The notes under the pieces are model-generated. The model did no database searches, was not told the origin of the DNA, and saw only the letters and a list, made by a program, of their open reading frames with translations. This document shows, one piece after another, positions 18,307 to 27,657 of a stretch of DNA of 64,000 bases (positions within the stretch are counted from its first letter, which is position 1; the number at the start of each line of letters is the position of its first letter). The DNA is from Virgibacillus necropolis (lineage in GTDB: Bacteria > Bacillota > Bacilli > Bacillales > Amphibacillaceae). The translations under genes were made by a program, and so were the position numbers. The stretch spans positions 682,001 to 746,000 of the forward strand of contig NZ_CP022437.1 in the NCBI RefSeq assembly GCF_002224365.1, written 5' to 3'.

Positions 18307-20424
18307 ATGTCAGTAAACGAATTAAAAAATAAAAAGATAGTAGACTTAAGTGTACTAAATAATACATATACACTTCATGTTCCTTTTCGTAATGATTATA
18401 TAAGCGAACTTGATTCCTATTACTTTGCATTAACACACAGATACGGTGAAGAAATAATAGAACTTGATTACTCCATTATATCAAAAGAGGAAGATTACAC
18501 CATATTTGAATTAAACTTTACCTTTAATTTACATAATGAAGAGTTCTTCACACATGAAATTTGGGATTTATCAATGTTCAAGGTAAAGGACGATGCAGTA
18601 TCAAAAGTAAGAATAAAAAGTAATTATGATAATTTGCGATTCAATACTATCATATTTACTGAAATAGAAAAGATTTTTTATCCTTTTACTACTAAAAAGG
18701 GAAATGTTTCTTTTCGTATGAATGATTACCAATTATTTAGCACGTTTGACGAAGTTCAACTTTCCAATGACAGGCTGAGTTTTTCCGGACATTTTACCTA
18801 TGCTCCTTTATATCTCACTGATGACTATACCCTAATTGACTTAAAAGTGATCATTACCAATAATTTGGATGATAACGAAATAGAAATTCCTGTTGAAAAA
18901 GTGGGTAGAGAGGATCTTTTTGATAAATATAATAAGAATGAAAAGCTAAAAAACGCTGGCTTAAAAGGTGAATTTGACTACTTCTCACACATTGTATTAG
19001 CTCAAAAGAAATATTTTAAGTTTTATTTAGAGTTAACATATGAAAAGGACGGGATCCAGCAATCTATTCGCAGCACTAGGATTCGTTGTAATCATCTTAA
19101 TAATCCTTCTCAGGTAAACTTCCTAAAGTATAATAAAAAGAAAATAAAAATTAAAATGAAACCAACACGTAAATCCAAATACCTCTCATTACAGGTCTCA
19201 GAGTATAATGTAAAAAATGAAGTGTTTCGTAAATTACGATCTAAGTGGATAAGGTTTAGAAGAAGTAATACATTGAAGGATTTATATAAAACTGCTTTTG
19301 TGATATTGGGGAAATTACCAGTCAAACGAAAGTTAATCATGTTTGAAAGCTTTTTGGGTAAGCAATATAGTGATAGTCCAAGGGCTATTTATGAATATCT
19401 GTTAGAAAATAATTTTTCATATGACATGTATTGGAGTGTCGATCGTAGGCACATGAAGTTTTTTGAAGATAAAAATGTTAAATATGTTCGACGTTTCTCA
19501 ATAGAATGGTTATTGTTGATGGCACGGGCAGGTTATTGGGTATCTAATAGTCGTTTACCGCTTTGGATACCAAAACCTAAGCATACAAAATATTTGCAAA
19601 CATGGCATGGAACACCTTTAAAGCGACTTGCTGCTGACATGGATGAAGTTCATATGCCTGGTACGAATACTGAAAGGTACAAGCAGAATTTCTTAAAAGA
19701 AGCTAGTAAGTGGGATTATTTAGTTTCTCCTAACGCTTATTCGTCAGAAATTTTTAAGAGAGCGTTTCAATTTAATAAGAAAATGATTGAATCTGGATAT
19801 CCTAGAAATGACTTTTTATTGAATTCGAATAATGAGGAAACGATAACTCAAATTAAACAATCAGCTGAACTTCCAGAAGGCAAGAAGGTAATACTTTATG
19901 CACCGACGTGGAGGGATAACCAGTTTTATGCTAAAGGAAAGTATAGATTTAATTTAGAACTTGATTTAGCACGCTTAAGGGAAGAATTTGGTGAAGAGTA
20001 TGTAATTATTTTACGTCTTCACTATCTAGTAGCAGAGAACTTGGATTTAACTGGATTTGAAGGATTTGTATTTGACTTCTCACGTCATGAAGATATTAGA
20101 GAGTTATACTTAATCGCTGATCTATTAATTACAGATTACTCCTCTGTATTTTTTGATTATGCCAACCTGAAACGTCCAATGTTTTTCTTTGTATACGACA
20201 TTGATGATTATCGTGACAACTTACGTGGATTCTACTTTGATTTTGAAGATAAGGCTCCAGGCCCACTAGTGAAAAATACGGAAGAGGTTATTTCTGCTAT
20301 AAAAGAGGTTGACCAAAATGGGTTTAAGCCTTCAACTACTACCGAAGCGTTTTATCAAAAGTTTTGTTATTTAGAAGATGGTCATGCTAGCGAAAGAGTT
20401 GTAAAAGAAGTGTTTAAGAAGTAA
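18307..20424 (+). CDS. tagF: CDP-glycerol glycerophosphotransferase, teichoic acid polymerase (TagF-like)
   Basis: TagF extends the teichoic acid main chain by repeated transfer of glycerol phosphate from CDP-glycerol. The 705 residues comprise an N-terminal beta-rich domain (about 1-320) and a C-terminal PF04464 domain (about 335-700). TWHGTPLKRLAADM (near residue 434) and ITDYSSVFFDYANLKRP (near residue 613) are the two conserved motifs. The polymerase-type HGTPLK distinguishes it from the WHAAG of TagB. The start ATG 18307 follows GAGAGGAG. A strong terminator follows. The monomer could in principle differ (TarF/TarL types), but tagD and the absence of tarIJ in the window favour glycerol. 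Confidence 0.85.
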   Translation: MSVNELKNKKIVDLSVLNNTYTLHVPFRNDYISELDSYYFALTHRYGEEIIELDYSIISKEEDYTIFELNFTFNLHNEEFFTHEIWDLSMFKVKDDAVSKVRIKSNYDNLRFNTIIFTEIEKIFYPFTTKKGNVSFRMNDYQLFSTFDEVQLSNDRLSFSGHFTYAPLYLTDDYTLIDLKVIITNNLDDNEIEIPVEKVGREDLFDKYNKNEKLKNAGLKGEFDYFSHIVLAQKKYFKFYLELTYEKDGIQQSIRSTRIRCNHLNNPSQVNFLKYNKKKIKIKMKPTRKSKYLSLQVSEYNVKNEVFRKLRSKWIRFRRSNTLKDLYKTAFVILGKLPVKRKLIMFESFLGKQYSDSPRAIYEYLLENNFSYDMYWSVDRRHMKFFEDKNVKYVRRFSIEWLLLMARAGYWVSNSRLPLWIPKPKHTKYLQTWHGTPLKRLAADMDEVHMPGTNTERYKQNFLKEASKWDYLVSPNAYSSEIFKRAFQFNKKMIESGYPRNDFLLNSNNEETITQIKQSAELPEGKKVILYAPTWRDNQFYAKGKYRFNLELDLARLREEFGEEYVIILRLHYLVAENLDLTGFEGFVFDFSRHEDIRELYLIADLLITDYSSVFFDYANLKRPMFFFVYDIDDYRDNLRGFYFDFEDKAPGPLVKNTEEVISAIKEVDQNGFKPSTTTEAFYQKFCYLEDGHASERVVKEVFKK

Positions 20425-20428
20425 TGCA

Positions 20429-20468
20429 TAGGGCTTATCCCTGTAATTTGAGGGATAAGCCTTTTTTA
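20429..20468 (+). terminator. Terminator after tagF
   Basis: An 11-bp stem (20432-20442 and 20451-20461) with an 8-base loop is followed by a T run. Confidence 0.9.
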
Positions 20469-20472
20469 TTTA

Positions 20473-20501
20473 TTGTCTTTTATAAGTGTAACTTGTATAA
20501 T
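20473..20501 (+). promoter_or_regulatory. Probable sigma-A promoter of tagGH
   Basis: TTGTCT (20473-20478), a 17-base spacer and TATAAT (20496-20501), 55 bases upstream of tagG. Confidence 0.65.
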
Positions 20502-20556
20502 TTACTAATGTATAAATTCTAAGAGATATTATAATATAGAATTGAAAGGACACGTT

Positions 20557-21384
20557 ATGAAAGCTGCAATAATAGTTATGAAAGAACAATTAAAGCATTT
20601 TTATTTAATAAAAAGACTTTCAGCATATGAAATAAAAAATCAAAATAAAAATAATTACCTTGGCATGGCCTGGGAGGTAATAAACCCATCCATTCAAATT
20701 CTTATATATTGGTTTGTTTTTGGTGCTCTCAGAGAACACAATAAAGTTGAAATAGTTCCTGGTATGGAGGTGCCTTTTATTAATTGGCTACTTGGTGGAT
20801 TTATATTATGGATCTTCTTTTATCAGGCAACAATTCAAGGTTCAAAGTCGATTTATAGTCGCTTACGGATGTTATCTAAAATGAATTTTCCAATGAGCAT
20901 CATTCCAAACTTTGTTATTTTTTCAAAGTTTTATATCCACATATTTATGCTATTGATAGCTGTAATCATTTTTCAACTCACTGGATTTTACATGAACATC
21001 TACTACTTACAATTTATTTATTTTATTTTTGCTGCTTTCTGTTTAATATTTTCTATCTCCCTCATAACATCTACACTCTCTACCATAATTAGAGATGTGC
21101 ACATGTTTTTAAACTCGACTTTACGTATGGGATTATATTTATCAGGAGTTTTGTGGCCAATAACTATCTTAAACGAATTCTCACCAATAATAACCGAGAT
21201 ATTGAAATTAAATCCACTGTATTATTTGATTGAAGGATACAGGGCGGCCCTGTTTGGAACGGAATGGCACTTTATTACACACTGGGAATATTCGTTATAC
21301 TTTTGGGGTGTTGTAATTGTATTATTCTTATTTGGATCAATGCTACACGTTAAATTTAGAAGACACTTTATTGATTACTTATAA
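20557..21384 (+). CDS. tagG: Teichoic acid export permease TagG
   Basis: TagG is the membrane half of the ABC-2 exporter that moves completed wall teichoic acid to the outer face. Six hydrophobic segments are visible, with GAFILWIFFY-like and LNPLYYLIEGYRAALFG motifs (near residue 228) typical of PF01061. The start is set at ATG 20557 because GAAAGGA lies 6 bases upstream; an in-frame TTG at 20542 would lie before that ribosome site. This gives 275 residues, the usual length of TagG. It sits 14 bases before tagH. Confidence 0.92.
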   Translation: MKAAIIVMKEQLKHFYLIKRLSAYEIKNQNKNNYLGMAWEVINPSIQILIYWFVFGALREHNKVEIVPGMEVPFINWLLGGFILWIFFYQATIQGSKSIYSRLRMLSKMNFPMSIIPNFVIFSKFYIHIFMLLIAVIIFQLTGFYMNIYYLQFIYFIFAAFCLIFSISLITSTLSTIIRDVHMFLNSTLRMGLYLSGVLWPITILNEFSPIITEILKLNPLYYLIEGYRAALFGTEWHFITHWEYSLYFWGVVIVLFLFGSMLHVKFRRHFIDYL

Positions 21385-21398
21385 AGGCTTGTGATGAT

Positions 21399-22715
21399 AT
21401 GGAAAAATCGATAATAGCTAGTAATATTACAAAAAAATACAAATTATTTAATGGAACGAAAGAACGACTATTTGACTTGATTACACCAAAAAGCTACGGA
21501 AAAGATTTCTTTGCACTGACAAATGTGAGTTTTGAGGCGGAGAAGGGGGACGTTATCGGTTTTATTGGTATCAATGGTTCTGGGAAGTCCACACTTTCTA
21601 ACATTGTCGCTGGAATTGTACCTGAAACCAATGGAAGTGTTGAAACAAACGGACAAGTTTCCTTAATTGCTGTCGCGTCAGGTCTTAAAGGTGAGTTGAC
21701 TGGTCGGGATAATATTGAGTTAAAGTGCCTCATGCTCGGATTTAACAAAAGTGAAATTCAGGAGTTAGAACCAGCAATAATTGAGTTCTCAGAGCTTGGT
21801 GATTTTATTGATCAACCAGTTAAATCGTATTCAAGTGGTATGAAGTCAAGACTCGGATTTGCAATTTCTGTTAATATTAACCCGGATATTTTAATCATTG
21901 ATGAGGCTCTTTCGGTAGGTGATAAGGCATTCGCTGAGAAAAGCCTGAATAAAATGAATGAGTTTAAACAACAAGGTAAAACGATGATCTTTGTCAGTCA
22001 TTCAATTGGTCAAATGAAGAAGTTTTGTGAAAAAATTCTGTGGTTAGAGTTTGGTATGGTGAAAGAGTACGGGGCTGTGGATGAAGTTATGCCAAAATAT
22101 GAGGCTTTTTTACAACGTTGGCAAAAAATGTCTAAAAAAGAACGAGATGCTTATAGAAAGTCTTCATTAGAAAATGATAAAGAAGCCCTTAATAAATTGA
22201 TGAATGATGACAATGACAAGCCTATCGAAGCGAGTGAAAACTGCGTAATACAACCTATTAGCCGTATTGGCCACATAAAGGGTGGGCAGTCTTTTATCTA
22301 CTCTTACGGTGAAGACAAATTAGAAAAAGAGTCCTCTGAAGATTATAAGGACAGTGTTTATTATATTAAAAAAGAGGCTATTTATAACGGTGAGTTATTT
22401 TATTTGATAAGTAATAGACCAAGCGCAATTCATGGCGTTATTGGCTGGATGAAGGCATCCGAAATGTCTAGTCATCCTTATGTGGAAATTGATAGTGATA
22501 CCAAGACTTTTTATATAAAAGGTTCAGGGACTGGGTTCAGTCGTGCATGGGGCGGAAAGAAAAATCATGTCTTTACTGAACTAGAGTCATTTGAAAACAG
22601 TGAATTTGAGGTAAATAAAACACAGATGATTGGAAAAAATTTATGGTATTATGGAAAATTGGACGGAAAGAAAACATGGATACACGACAGTGATTTAAAA
22701 GAGCTCGAGCGTTGA
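21399..22715 (+). CDS. tagH: Teichoic acid export ATPase TagH with C-terminal GW-type module
   Basis: TagH powers TagG. The ABC domain (about 1-245) has Walker A GINGSGKST (about 56-64), signature SYSSGMKSR (about 142), Walker B ILIIDEA (about 163) and switch VSHS (about 198). After a charged linker (about 245-283), a single GW-type module (about 285-438) follows. It contains GHIKGG, VYYIKKEA, GVIGWMKA, FYIKGSG and WIHDSDL, closely like the modules of the secreted autolysins at 13210 and 22910. Longer Bacillus TagH proteins also have a C-terminal extension. Here no transmembrane helix is evident between the two domains, so the module should be cytoplasmic, which is odd for a teichoic acid-binding fold. 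Confidence 0.93.
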   Translation: MEKSIIASNITKKYKLFNGTKERLFDLITPKSYGKDFFALTNVSFEAEKGDVIGFIGINGSGKSTLSNIVAGIVPETNGSVETNGQVSLIAVASGLKGELTGRDNIELKCLMLGFNKSEIQELEPAIIEFSELGDFIDQPVKSYSSGMKSRLGFAISVNINPDILIIDEALSVGDKAFAEKSLNKMNEFKQQGKTMIFVSHSIGQMKKFCEKILWLEFGMVKEYGAVDEVMPKYEAFLQRWQKMSKKERDAYRKSSLENDKEALNKLMNDDNDKPIEASENCVIQPISRIGHIKGGQSFIYSYGEDKLEKESSEDYKDSVYYIKKEAIYNGELFYLISNRPSAIHGVIGWMKASEMSSHPYVEIDSDTKTFYIKGSGTGFSRAWGGKKNHVFTELESFENSEFEVNKTQMIGKNLWYYGKLDGKKTWIHDSDLKELER

Positions 22716-22743
22716 ACTTCTAACAGTATACTTTTATCAATTT

Positions 22744-22780
22744 AAATTAGTCCAAGTTATCTTGGATTATTTTTTTTTTC
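22744..22780 (+). terminator. Likely terminator after tagH
   Basis: A short stem TCCAAG/CTTGGA (22751-22756 and 22761-22766), extended by two weak pairs, runs into ten T residues. Confidence 0.7.
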
Positions 22781-22802
22781 AAATAAACCCTTTTTAACTT
22801 AA

Positions 22803-22828
22803 TAAATAACATTAAATTTTGCTGATTT
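22803..22828 (+). promoter_or_regulatory. Candidate sigma-D-type promoter before the amidase gene
   Basis: TAAA (22803-22806), a 14-base spacer and GCTGATTT (22821-22828, six of eight matches to GCCGATAT) lie 80 bases before the start. Autolysin genes are sigma-D targets in Bacillus subtilis. This is only a pattern match in AT-rich DNA. Confidence 0.3.
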
Positions 22829-22909
22829 TATGATATTTTATTAACCAATTGGCGAATTTTGACGATATAAGTCATAAGCAAAATTACAAAATTGTTCTGG
22901 GGGATAATA

Positions 22910-25195
22910 ATGAGAAGATTGGTTATATTGGTTGTTGCACTTATGGTTTTTAGTTCATTCAATCCGTTTTATACATATGCTGATGATTCACAAAAAGAAG
23001 AAGGTAAAAAGACTACTAACAAAGCTGAAGTAGATAGTGAACCAGTAGAAAAAGAAGTAAACGAATTTGGAATTAAAAAAGGAACAATTGTAAACGGAGT
23101 AGATATAAGTAAACTATCAGAAAAGGAATTACAATATGTTCCTATCGGTTCAAGAGACGGTGTAGTGGAAGATAGTCATGGGGAAGACAAGGTTGAACAA
23201 CGTCAGTCAACAAGAAGATACAGTATTTTTTCAAGTTATCCAAATGTAAATAAACGAATAGATTCACTGGAGTTATCACCGGTTTCAACGGAATATAATC
23301 ATAATAGTGACTTTCCAAAATTCGGTTATCGTGATGGTGTAGGACAGGTGGAAGGTGTAGTAGCCCATGAAACAGCAAACAATTTCTCTACGATTACACA
23401 AGAAATAGCCTACATGTCACGCAATTATAATAATGCATTCGTCCATGCGTTTGTCGATGATGATCGTGTTATTGAGATTCATCCAACAGAATACGCAGCA
23501 TGGGGTGCAGGTCCTTATGCCAATCAACGGTTTATTCACGTTGAACTAGTACGTGTGCATAGCTATGATGAATTTGTAAAATCTATTAATAATTATTCAA
23601 ATTATATTGCTAGTTTACTAGTTAAGCATAACCTTGGTGTAAGCAGTGCAGAAAATAACGGAAAAGGCATTTTATGGTCGCATGATGCTGTAAGCAAATA
23701 TCTTGGGGGTACCAATCATGTAGACCCTCACGGATACTTTGCAAGGTGGGGTTACGATTGGAATAATTTTGTGGAACTTGTTACAGAAAAGTATGATAAG
23801 CTGATTGAGTTGCAATCTAGTAAACTTGGACATATCAACTCAAGAAGTGTACACATTTACCAAGACCCTCAGAATACAAGTCAATATAGTAAGGCTGGAG
23901 AGACTTATACAAATCAGGTCTATTACATAAAGAAACAAGCCAAATCAAATGGGGAAACTTACTATTTTATCAGTACAGAACCAACTTTAAATGGTGGTGG
24001 AATAGGATGGGTCAATGCAAATGATTTATCGACACACGATCATATTGAATTAAATAGCCATGCAACATCTTTTGTCATTAAAGGTACGGGAACGGCTTAC
24101 AATAAACCTTGGGGTGGTTCAAAGAACATTGTTTATAGCGACTTATCCTCATTAAAAGGATCGATATTAACTGTAAACAATGCTGATAGTGTAGGAGGAA
24201 ATGCTTGGTATAATGGAACACTAAATGGTAAAACTGCATGGTTGCATTCAAGTTATGTAACGAAATTGGAAAAAAGTAATATTAGTAGACTTGGCCACAT
24301 TCGTAGTAATGATGTCAAAATCTATCAAACGGTTACTAACATCTCCAAGTATGCAAAAGCCGGAGAAAAGTACACAAACGCAGTCTACTATATCAAGCAA
24401 CAAGCAAAATTCGATGGTCAGTTATATTACCTAATTAGTAAAGAACCAAGTCGAGTTAATGGCGTAGTGGGATGGGTGAAAGCTGAAGACATGTCGACAC
24501 ATACACATGTTGGTGTTGACAGTAATCAAAAGATTTTTTATGTCAAAGGCACTGGGGGAGCATTCAGTAAGGCATGGGGCGGATCTAAAGATCTGGTTTA
24601 TGATGATATGTCTGAATTAAAAGGAATGCGATTTGTTGTGAACCTAACTGAAAAGATAGGAAGTAACATTTGGTATCGTGGAATGCTAAATGGAAAGCAG
24701 GTTTGGTTACACAATAGTTATGTAACAGATATAGAAAAAAGTAATACGAGCAAATTAGGTCATATTCGAAGTGCGGACGTTAGAATCTACGACACACTTG
24801 GAAGTAAAGCAAAATATGAAGAAGCTGGAGAGCAGTATACAAATGTTGTTTATTATATTAAGCACCAAGCTACAATAAATGATCAACTATATTATTTAAT
24901 CAGCATAGAACCAAGCAGCACCAGAGGCGTAGTAGGCTGGATACGTGCGAACGATTTATCCACTCATGAACATGTCGGACTTGATAGTAAAACAAAATAC
25001 CTAACTGTCAAAGGAACTGGAACTGCCTATAATAAAGCTTGGGGTGGATTTAAAAATGTTGTTTACGGCGATCTATCCTCTTATAAAGGGGCAACATTCA
25101 AAGTGGATTTGACAGAAACAGTCGGAAGTAATGTTTGGTATCGCGGGTTTTTAGATGGGAAACTGGCGTGGATTCATGAGGCATATTTAAATTAA
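22910..25195 (+). CDS. Secreted N-acetylmuramoyl-L-alanine amidase with three GW-type repeats
   Basis: This exported wall hydrolase should cut the muramic acid-alanine bond. A signal peptide (1-25, ending YTYADD) is followed by a charged region. An Amidase_2 domain (about 140-292) shows VVAHETAN, the substrate-side HAFVDDDRVIEIHP and WSHDAVSKYLGGTNHVDPHGYF, resembling the amidase half of staphylococcal Atl. Three GW-type modules follow (about 302-453, 455-608, 610-761). The start is ATG 22910 with GGGGGAT 5 bases upstream; the in-frame TTG at 22892 lies before that site. The length is 761 residues. It follows tagH on the same strand but has its own control region. The modules suggest tethering to teichoic acids made by the neighbouring genes. 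Confidence 0.9.
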   Translation: MRRLVILVVALMVFSSFNPFYTYADDSQKEEGKKTTNKAEVDSEPVEKEVNEFGIKKGTIVNGVDISKLSEKELQYVPIGSRDGVVEDSHGEDKVEQRQSTRRYSIFSSYPNVNKRIDSLELSPVSTEYNHNSDFPKFGYRDGVGQVEGVVAHETANNFSTITQEIAYMSRNYNNAFVHAFVDDDRVIEIHPTEYAAWGAGPYANQRFIHVELVRVHSYDEFVKSINNYSNYIASLLVKHNLGVSSAENNGKGILWSHDAVSKYLGGTNHVDPHGYFARWGYDWNNFVELVTEKYDKLIELQSSKLGHINSRSVHIYQDPQNTSQYSKAGETYTNQVYYIKKQAKSNGETYYFISTEPTLNGGGIGWVNANDLSTHDHIELNSHATSFVIKGTGTAYNKPWGGSKNIVYSDLSSLKGSILTVNNADSVGGNAWYNGTLNGKTAWLHSSYVTKLEKSNISRLGHIRSNDVKIYQTVTNISKYAKAGEKYTNAVYYIKQQAKFDGQLYYLISKEPSRVNGVVGWVKAEDMSTHTHVGVDSNQKIFYVKGTGGAFSKAWGGSKDLVYDDMSELKGMRFVVNLTEKIGSNIWYRGMLNGKQVWLHNSYVTDIEKSNTSKLGHIRSADVRIYDTLGSKAKYEEAGEQYTNVVYYIKHQATINDQLYYLISIEPSSTRGVVGWIRANDLSTHEHVGLDSKTKYLTVKGTGTAYNKAWGGFKNVVYGDLSSYKGATFKVDLTETVGSNVWYRGFLDGKLAWIHEAYLN

Positions 25196-25282
25196 ATAGT
25201 TATATTCCGGATATTGTAGAAATCGATATCAGACCTGCAAAACCTGGTGTTTCTGCTCAGATCTATCCAAAAGTGCTAAAAA

Positions 25283-25322
25283 TGAAGCGTGGTTGAACAT
25301 ATTCAACCACGCTTATTTCGTG
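25283..25322. terminator. Terminator hairpin after the amidase gene
   Basis: A perfect 13-bp stem (25285-25297 and 25302-25314) with a four-base loop. The T tract is weak on the plus strand (TATTTC). Confidence 0.7.
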
Positions 25323-25336
25323 TATAAGAATAAATG

Positions 25337-25398
25337 GGAGTTGATCGACATGTTGAAAAAGTCAATCGGTTGCAAAGAAAAGTTGATCGACACTCAAC
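25337..25398. repeat. 21-nt phased GTYRATCG array (3 units)
   Basis: Units start at 25340, 25361 and 25382, exactly 21 bases apart (GTTGATCG, GTCAATCG, GTTGATCG), with an A-rich tail before each unit. It fills the gap between two convergent genes. See the findings for the other arrays. Confidence 0.75.
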
Positions 25399-25400
25399 TT

Positions 25401-26117
25401 CTAACCACCAAACACCGCCGGATTATTCGAAAATACCCCGTCCACGCCAAAATCAACTAATTCCTCATAACGCTTAACAGAGTTTACCGTATATGGGTAT
25501 ACGTTAAAGCCATTTTCCTTACATTTCTCTACAAATTTTCGGTCTGTATAAACATTATTCGGATGGATGCTAGTAATATTCAGCCCACTATCCTTGGCGT
25601 ATTCCCATGCACGTAAAATGCGATAGTAGAACAACATGCCTAGCTCAACGTCAGGTGCTAGTTGCTGGACTTTTTCAAGCGCTACGTGGTCAAATGATGA
25701 AATAACCAAATTATCTAATCGATCATATTTCCGCAAACAGTCCAACAAAATTTCCTCAATCCTTGGATAAATAACTGGTATGTTTTTAATTTCAACATTT
25801 AGCTTTACATCCAAAGGGCATATCTCCAGGACCTCCTCAAGTGTTGGCAATGCCACTCCTTTGAACTCCTCAGAAAATACAGATCCTACATCAACTTGTT
25901 TTACTTGATCTATGGTGAAATCCCGTATACGTCCATTTATTTCTCTATTATATTTGGAAAACGTATGGTTATGGCAGATAACAAGTCGGTCATCTTTTGT
26001 AAGTTGAACGTCTAATTCGATAGCTTTTGTGCCATGATCTAGTGCTTTTTGAAAAGCGGGCAATGTATTTTCTGGTGCCTCTGTTAATGACCCTCGGTGT
26101 GCAAAGTTTAAAACCAT
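25401..26117 (-). CDS. Glycerophosphodiester phosphodiesterase
   Basis: This enzyme hydrolyses glycerophosphodiesters to sn-glycerol 3-phosphate and an alcohol. The GDPD signature is clear: HRGS with APENT near the N-terminus, ELDVQLTKD, VICHN and VEIKN. No signal peptide is present, so it is cytoplasmic. The start is set at ATG 26117 (238 residues) because AGGAG lies 9 bases upstream; the TTG at 26123 is too close to that site. A clear paralog lies at 33139-33894. In this setting it could return glycerol phosphate to TagD, but this is inference. Confidence 0.88.
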   Translation of the reverse strand: MVLNFAHRGSLTEAPENTLPAFQKALDHGTKAIELDVQLTKDDRLVICHNHTFSKYNREINGRIRDFTIDQVKQVDVGSVFSEEFKGVALPTLEEVLEICPLDVKLNVEIKNIPVIYPRIEEILLDCLRKYDRLDNLVISSFDHVALEKVQQLAPDVELGMLFYYRILRAWEYAKDSGLNITSIHPNNVYTDRKFVEKCKENGFNVYPYTVNSVKRYEELVDFGVDGVFSNNPAVFGG

Positions 26118-26166
26118 TATCAACCACTCCTAAAAGATCTTTTAGTAATCATATCATAGATGTAGA

Positions 26167-27657
26167 TCATGATTTTAACTTTTTCCACACTGGAACTTTC
26201 CATACAAAAAGCAAGATTGCATATAGAACAAAAACAACCAACGTTGTATATACTACTTCATTCCAAATGTTAGTATGTTGAAGAACTGGATCCAGGAGAC
26301 GAATAACAACCATGATTACGACAAATATGGAAAGTAGTTTTCCGAACAAGATCGCCCCATGTCTAATGGATATGGAATAGACCGAACGGATTTTAAGTAG
26401 CATAAACGAGACAGTTACAACCATAGAAATACTAGTAGCTAGGGCGACCCCAGCAATGTCCATAAAAGATGCTAAATAAATACTTAAAACTGTATTGACA
26501 CAAAGTCCAATTAAACAGGAATAAAGTGCAACACGGAATTTATGAACAGCATATAATGCGTTCAAGAAAAAATCGCGTAGGGCAAAGAAGGGTAGGGCAA
26601 TAGTGAAGAAGAAAAATGCCTGGGACGTTAACTGTAATGCACGTGTATCAAAAATACCACGCCCGTAGGCCATCTCAACTAAATTTTCGCCTTGAGTCAG
26701 CATCACACATTCAAATGGAATCGCAAAAATAAAAACTAGGAAAACACCTTTGCGCATCATTTTAAGAAAAACTTCCATATTATCTGTAGCTTTTTCCACA
26801 AGCGTTGGGTAAAAAATAGTAACAATCGGCATCAACATGATACTAAGTGGAAGCCATAATAGTCGGTTAGCATAGTTAATTGCTGCGACACTTCCCGTTT
26901 CCAAATAGGACGTAACAATACGGTCAACGACATCGTTCAATTGCATAACAATAGCTGCTAGAATGACTGGGATAAATAGCGCTAAGGTAGTCTTTATTAG
27001 TTTACTATTTTTACTCATCCGAAATGTGAATTTGAACCCAGTTTTATGTAAGGCTGGATATTGAACAAACGTTTGAATGATAGTTCCAACAAGCACACCG
27101 ACTGCCACTCCGACGATTCCATATACTGTAGTTAAAAAGATGATGGCAAGGATAATAACACTATTCTGAACTACTGGTGATAGTGCTGGGATAACAAATT
27201 GTTTGTTCGCATGCAGGAGTCCTGTTGAAATTCCGTTTATGGTTAAAAGCAAAAGGCTTGGAGCTAAAATACGCGTTAACACCATAGCTTGTTCCGTCTG
27301 TTCGGGCGTAAACCCTGGCGCTAGAATCTGTATGGTTAGCTCTGCGAATAAGAAAGTGACCATACTAAGCCCAATACCAATCCAGATAAAAAAGGAACCA
27401 AGGACATGTAATTTTTCATTTGCCATCTGAAGCGAACGATTTTTATCTTTCATATAAATGGGGATAATCCCTGCCTGAATGGAAGTACCAATCGCAGTAA
27501 ACAAAACAATTGGGATGATCGATGCTACAAAGAATGCATCTGCAGTGCCGGTCGTACCGAAATAGGCTGCGATTAATGCCTCGCGTGTGAAACCCAGTAA
27601 TTTTCCGATAATCGAGAAAATCGTTAAGATACTAAATGCTTTTATCATGTTACTCAT
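26167..27657 (-). CDS. MurJ/MviN-family lipid flippase
   Basis: This 496-residue protein has about 14 hydrophobic segments and the MVIN (PF03023) opening KAFSILTIFSIIGKLLGFTREALIAAYFG. Such proteins flip lipid II or related undecaprenyl-linked precursors. The start is ATG 27657 behind a GAGGCGG site; it overlaps the stop of the upstream polymerase-like gene by 8 bases. The longer upstream frame has no ribosome site. The pairing with a ligase/polymerase-like gene suggests export of a separate polysaccharide, not peptidoglycan alone. Confidence 0.85.
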   Translation of the reverse strand: MSNMIKAFSILTIFSIIGKLLGFTREALIAAYFGTTGTADAFFVASIIPIVLFTAIGTSIQAGIIPIYMKDKNRSLQMANEKLHVLGSFFIWIGIGLSMVTFLFAELTIQILAPGFTPEQTEQAMVLTRILAPSLLLLTINGISTGLLHANKQFVIPALSPVVQNSVIILAIIFLTTVYGIVGVAVGVLVGTIIQTFVQYPALHKTGFKFTFRMSKNSKLIKTTLALFIPVILAAIVMQLNDVVDRIVTSYLETGSVAAINYANRLLWLPLSIMLMPIVTIFYPTLVEKATDNMEVFLKMMRKGVFLVFIFAIPFECVMLTQGENLVEMAYGRGIFDTRALQLTSQAFFFFTIALPFFALRDFFLNALYAVHKFRVALYSCLIGLCVNTVLSIYLASFMDIAGVALATSISMVVTVSFMLLKIRSVYSISIRHGAILFGKLLSIFVVIMVVIRLLDPVLQHTNIWNEVVYTTLVVFVLYAILLFVWKVPVWKKLKS

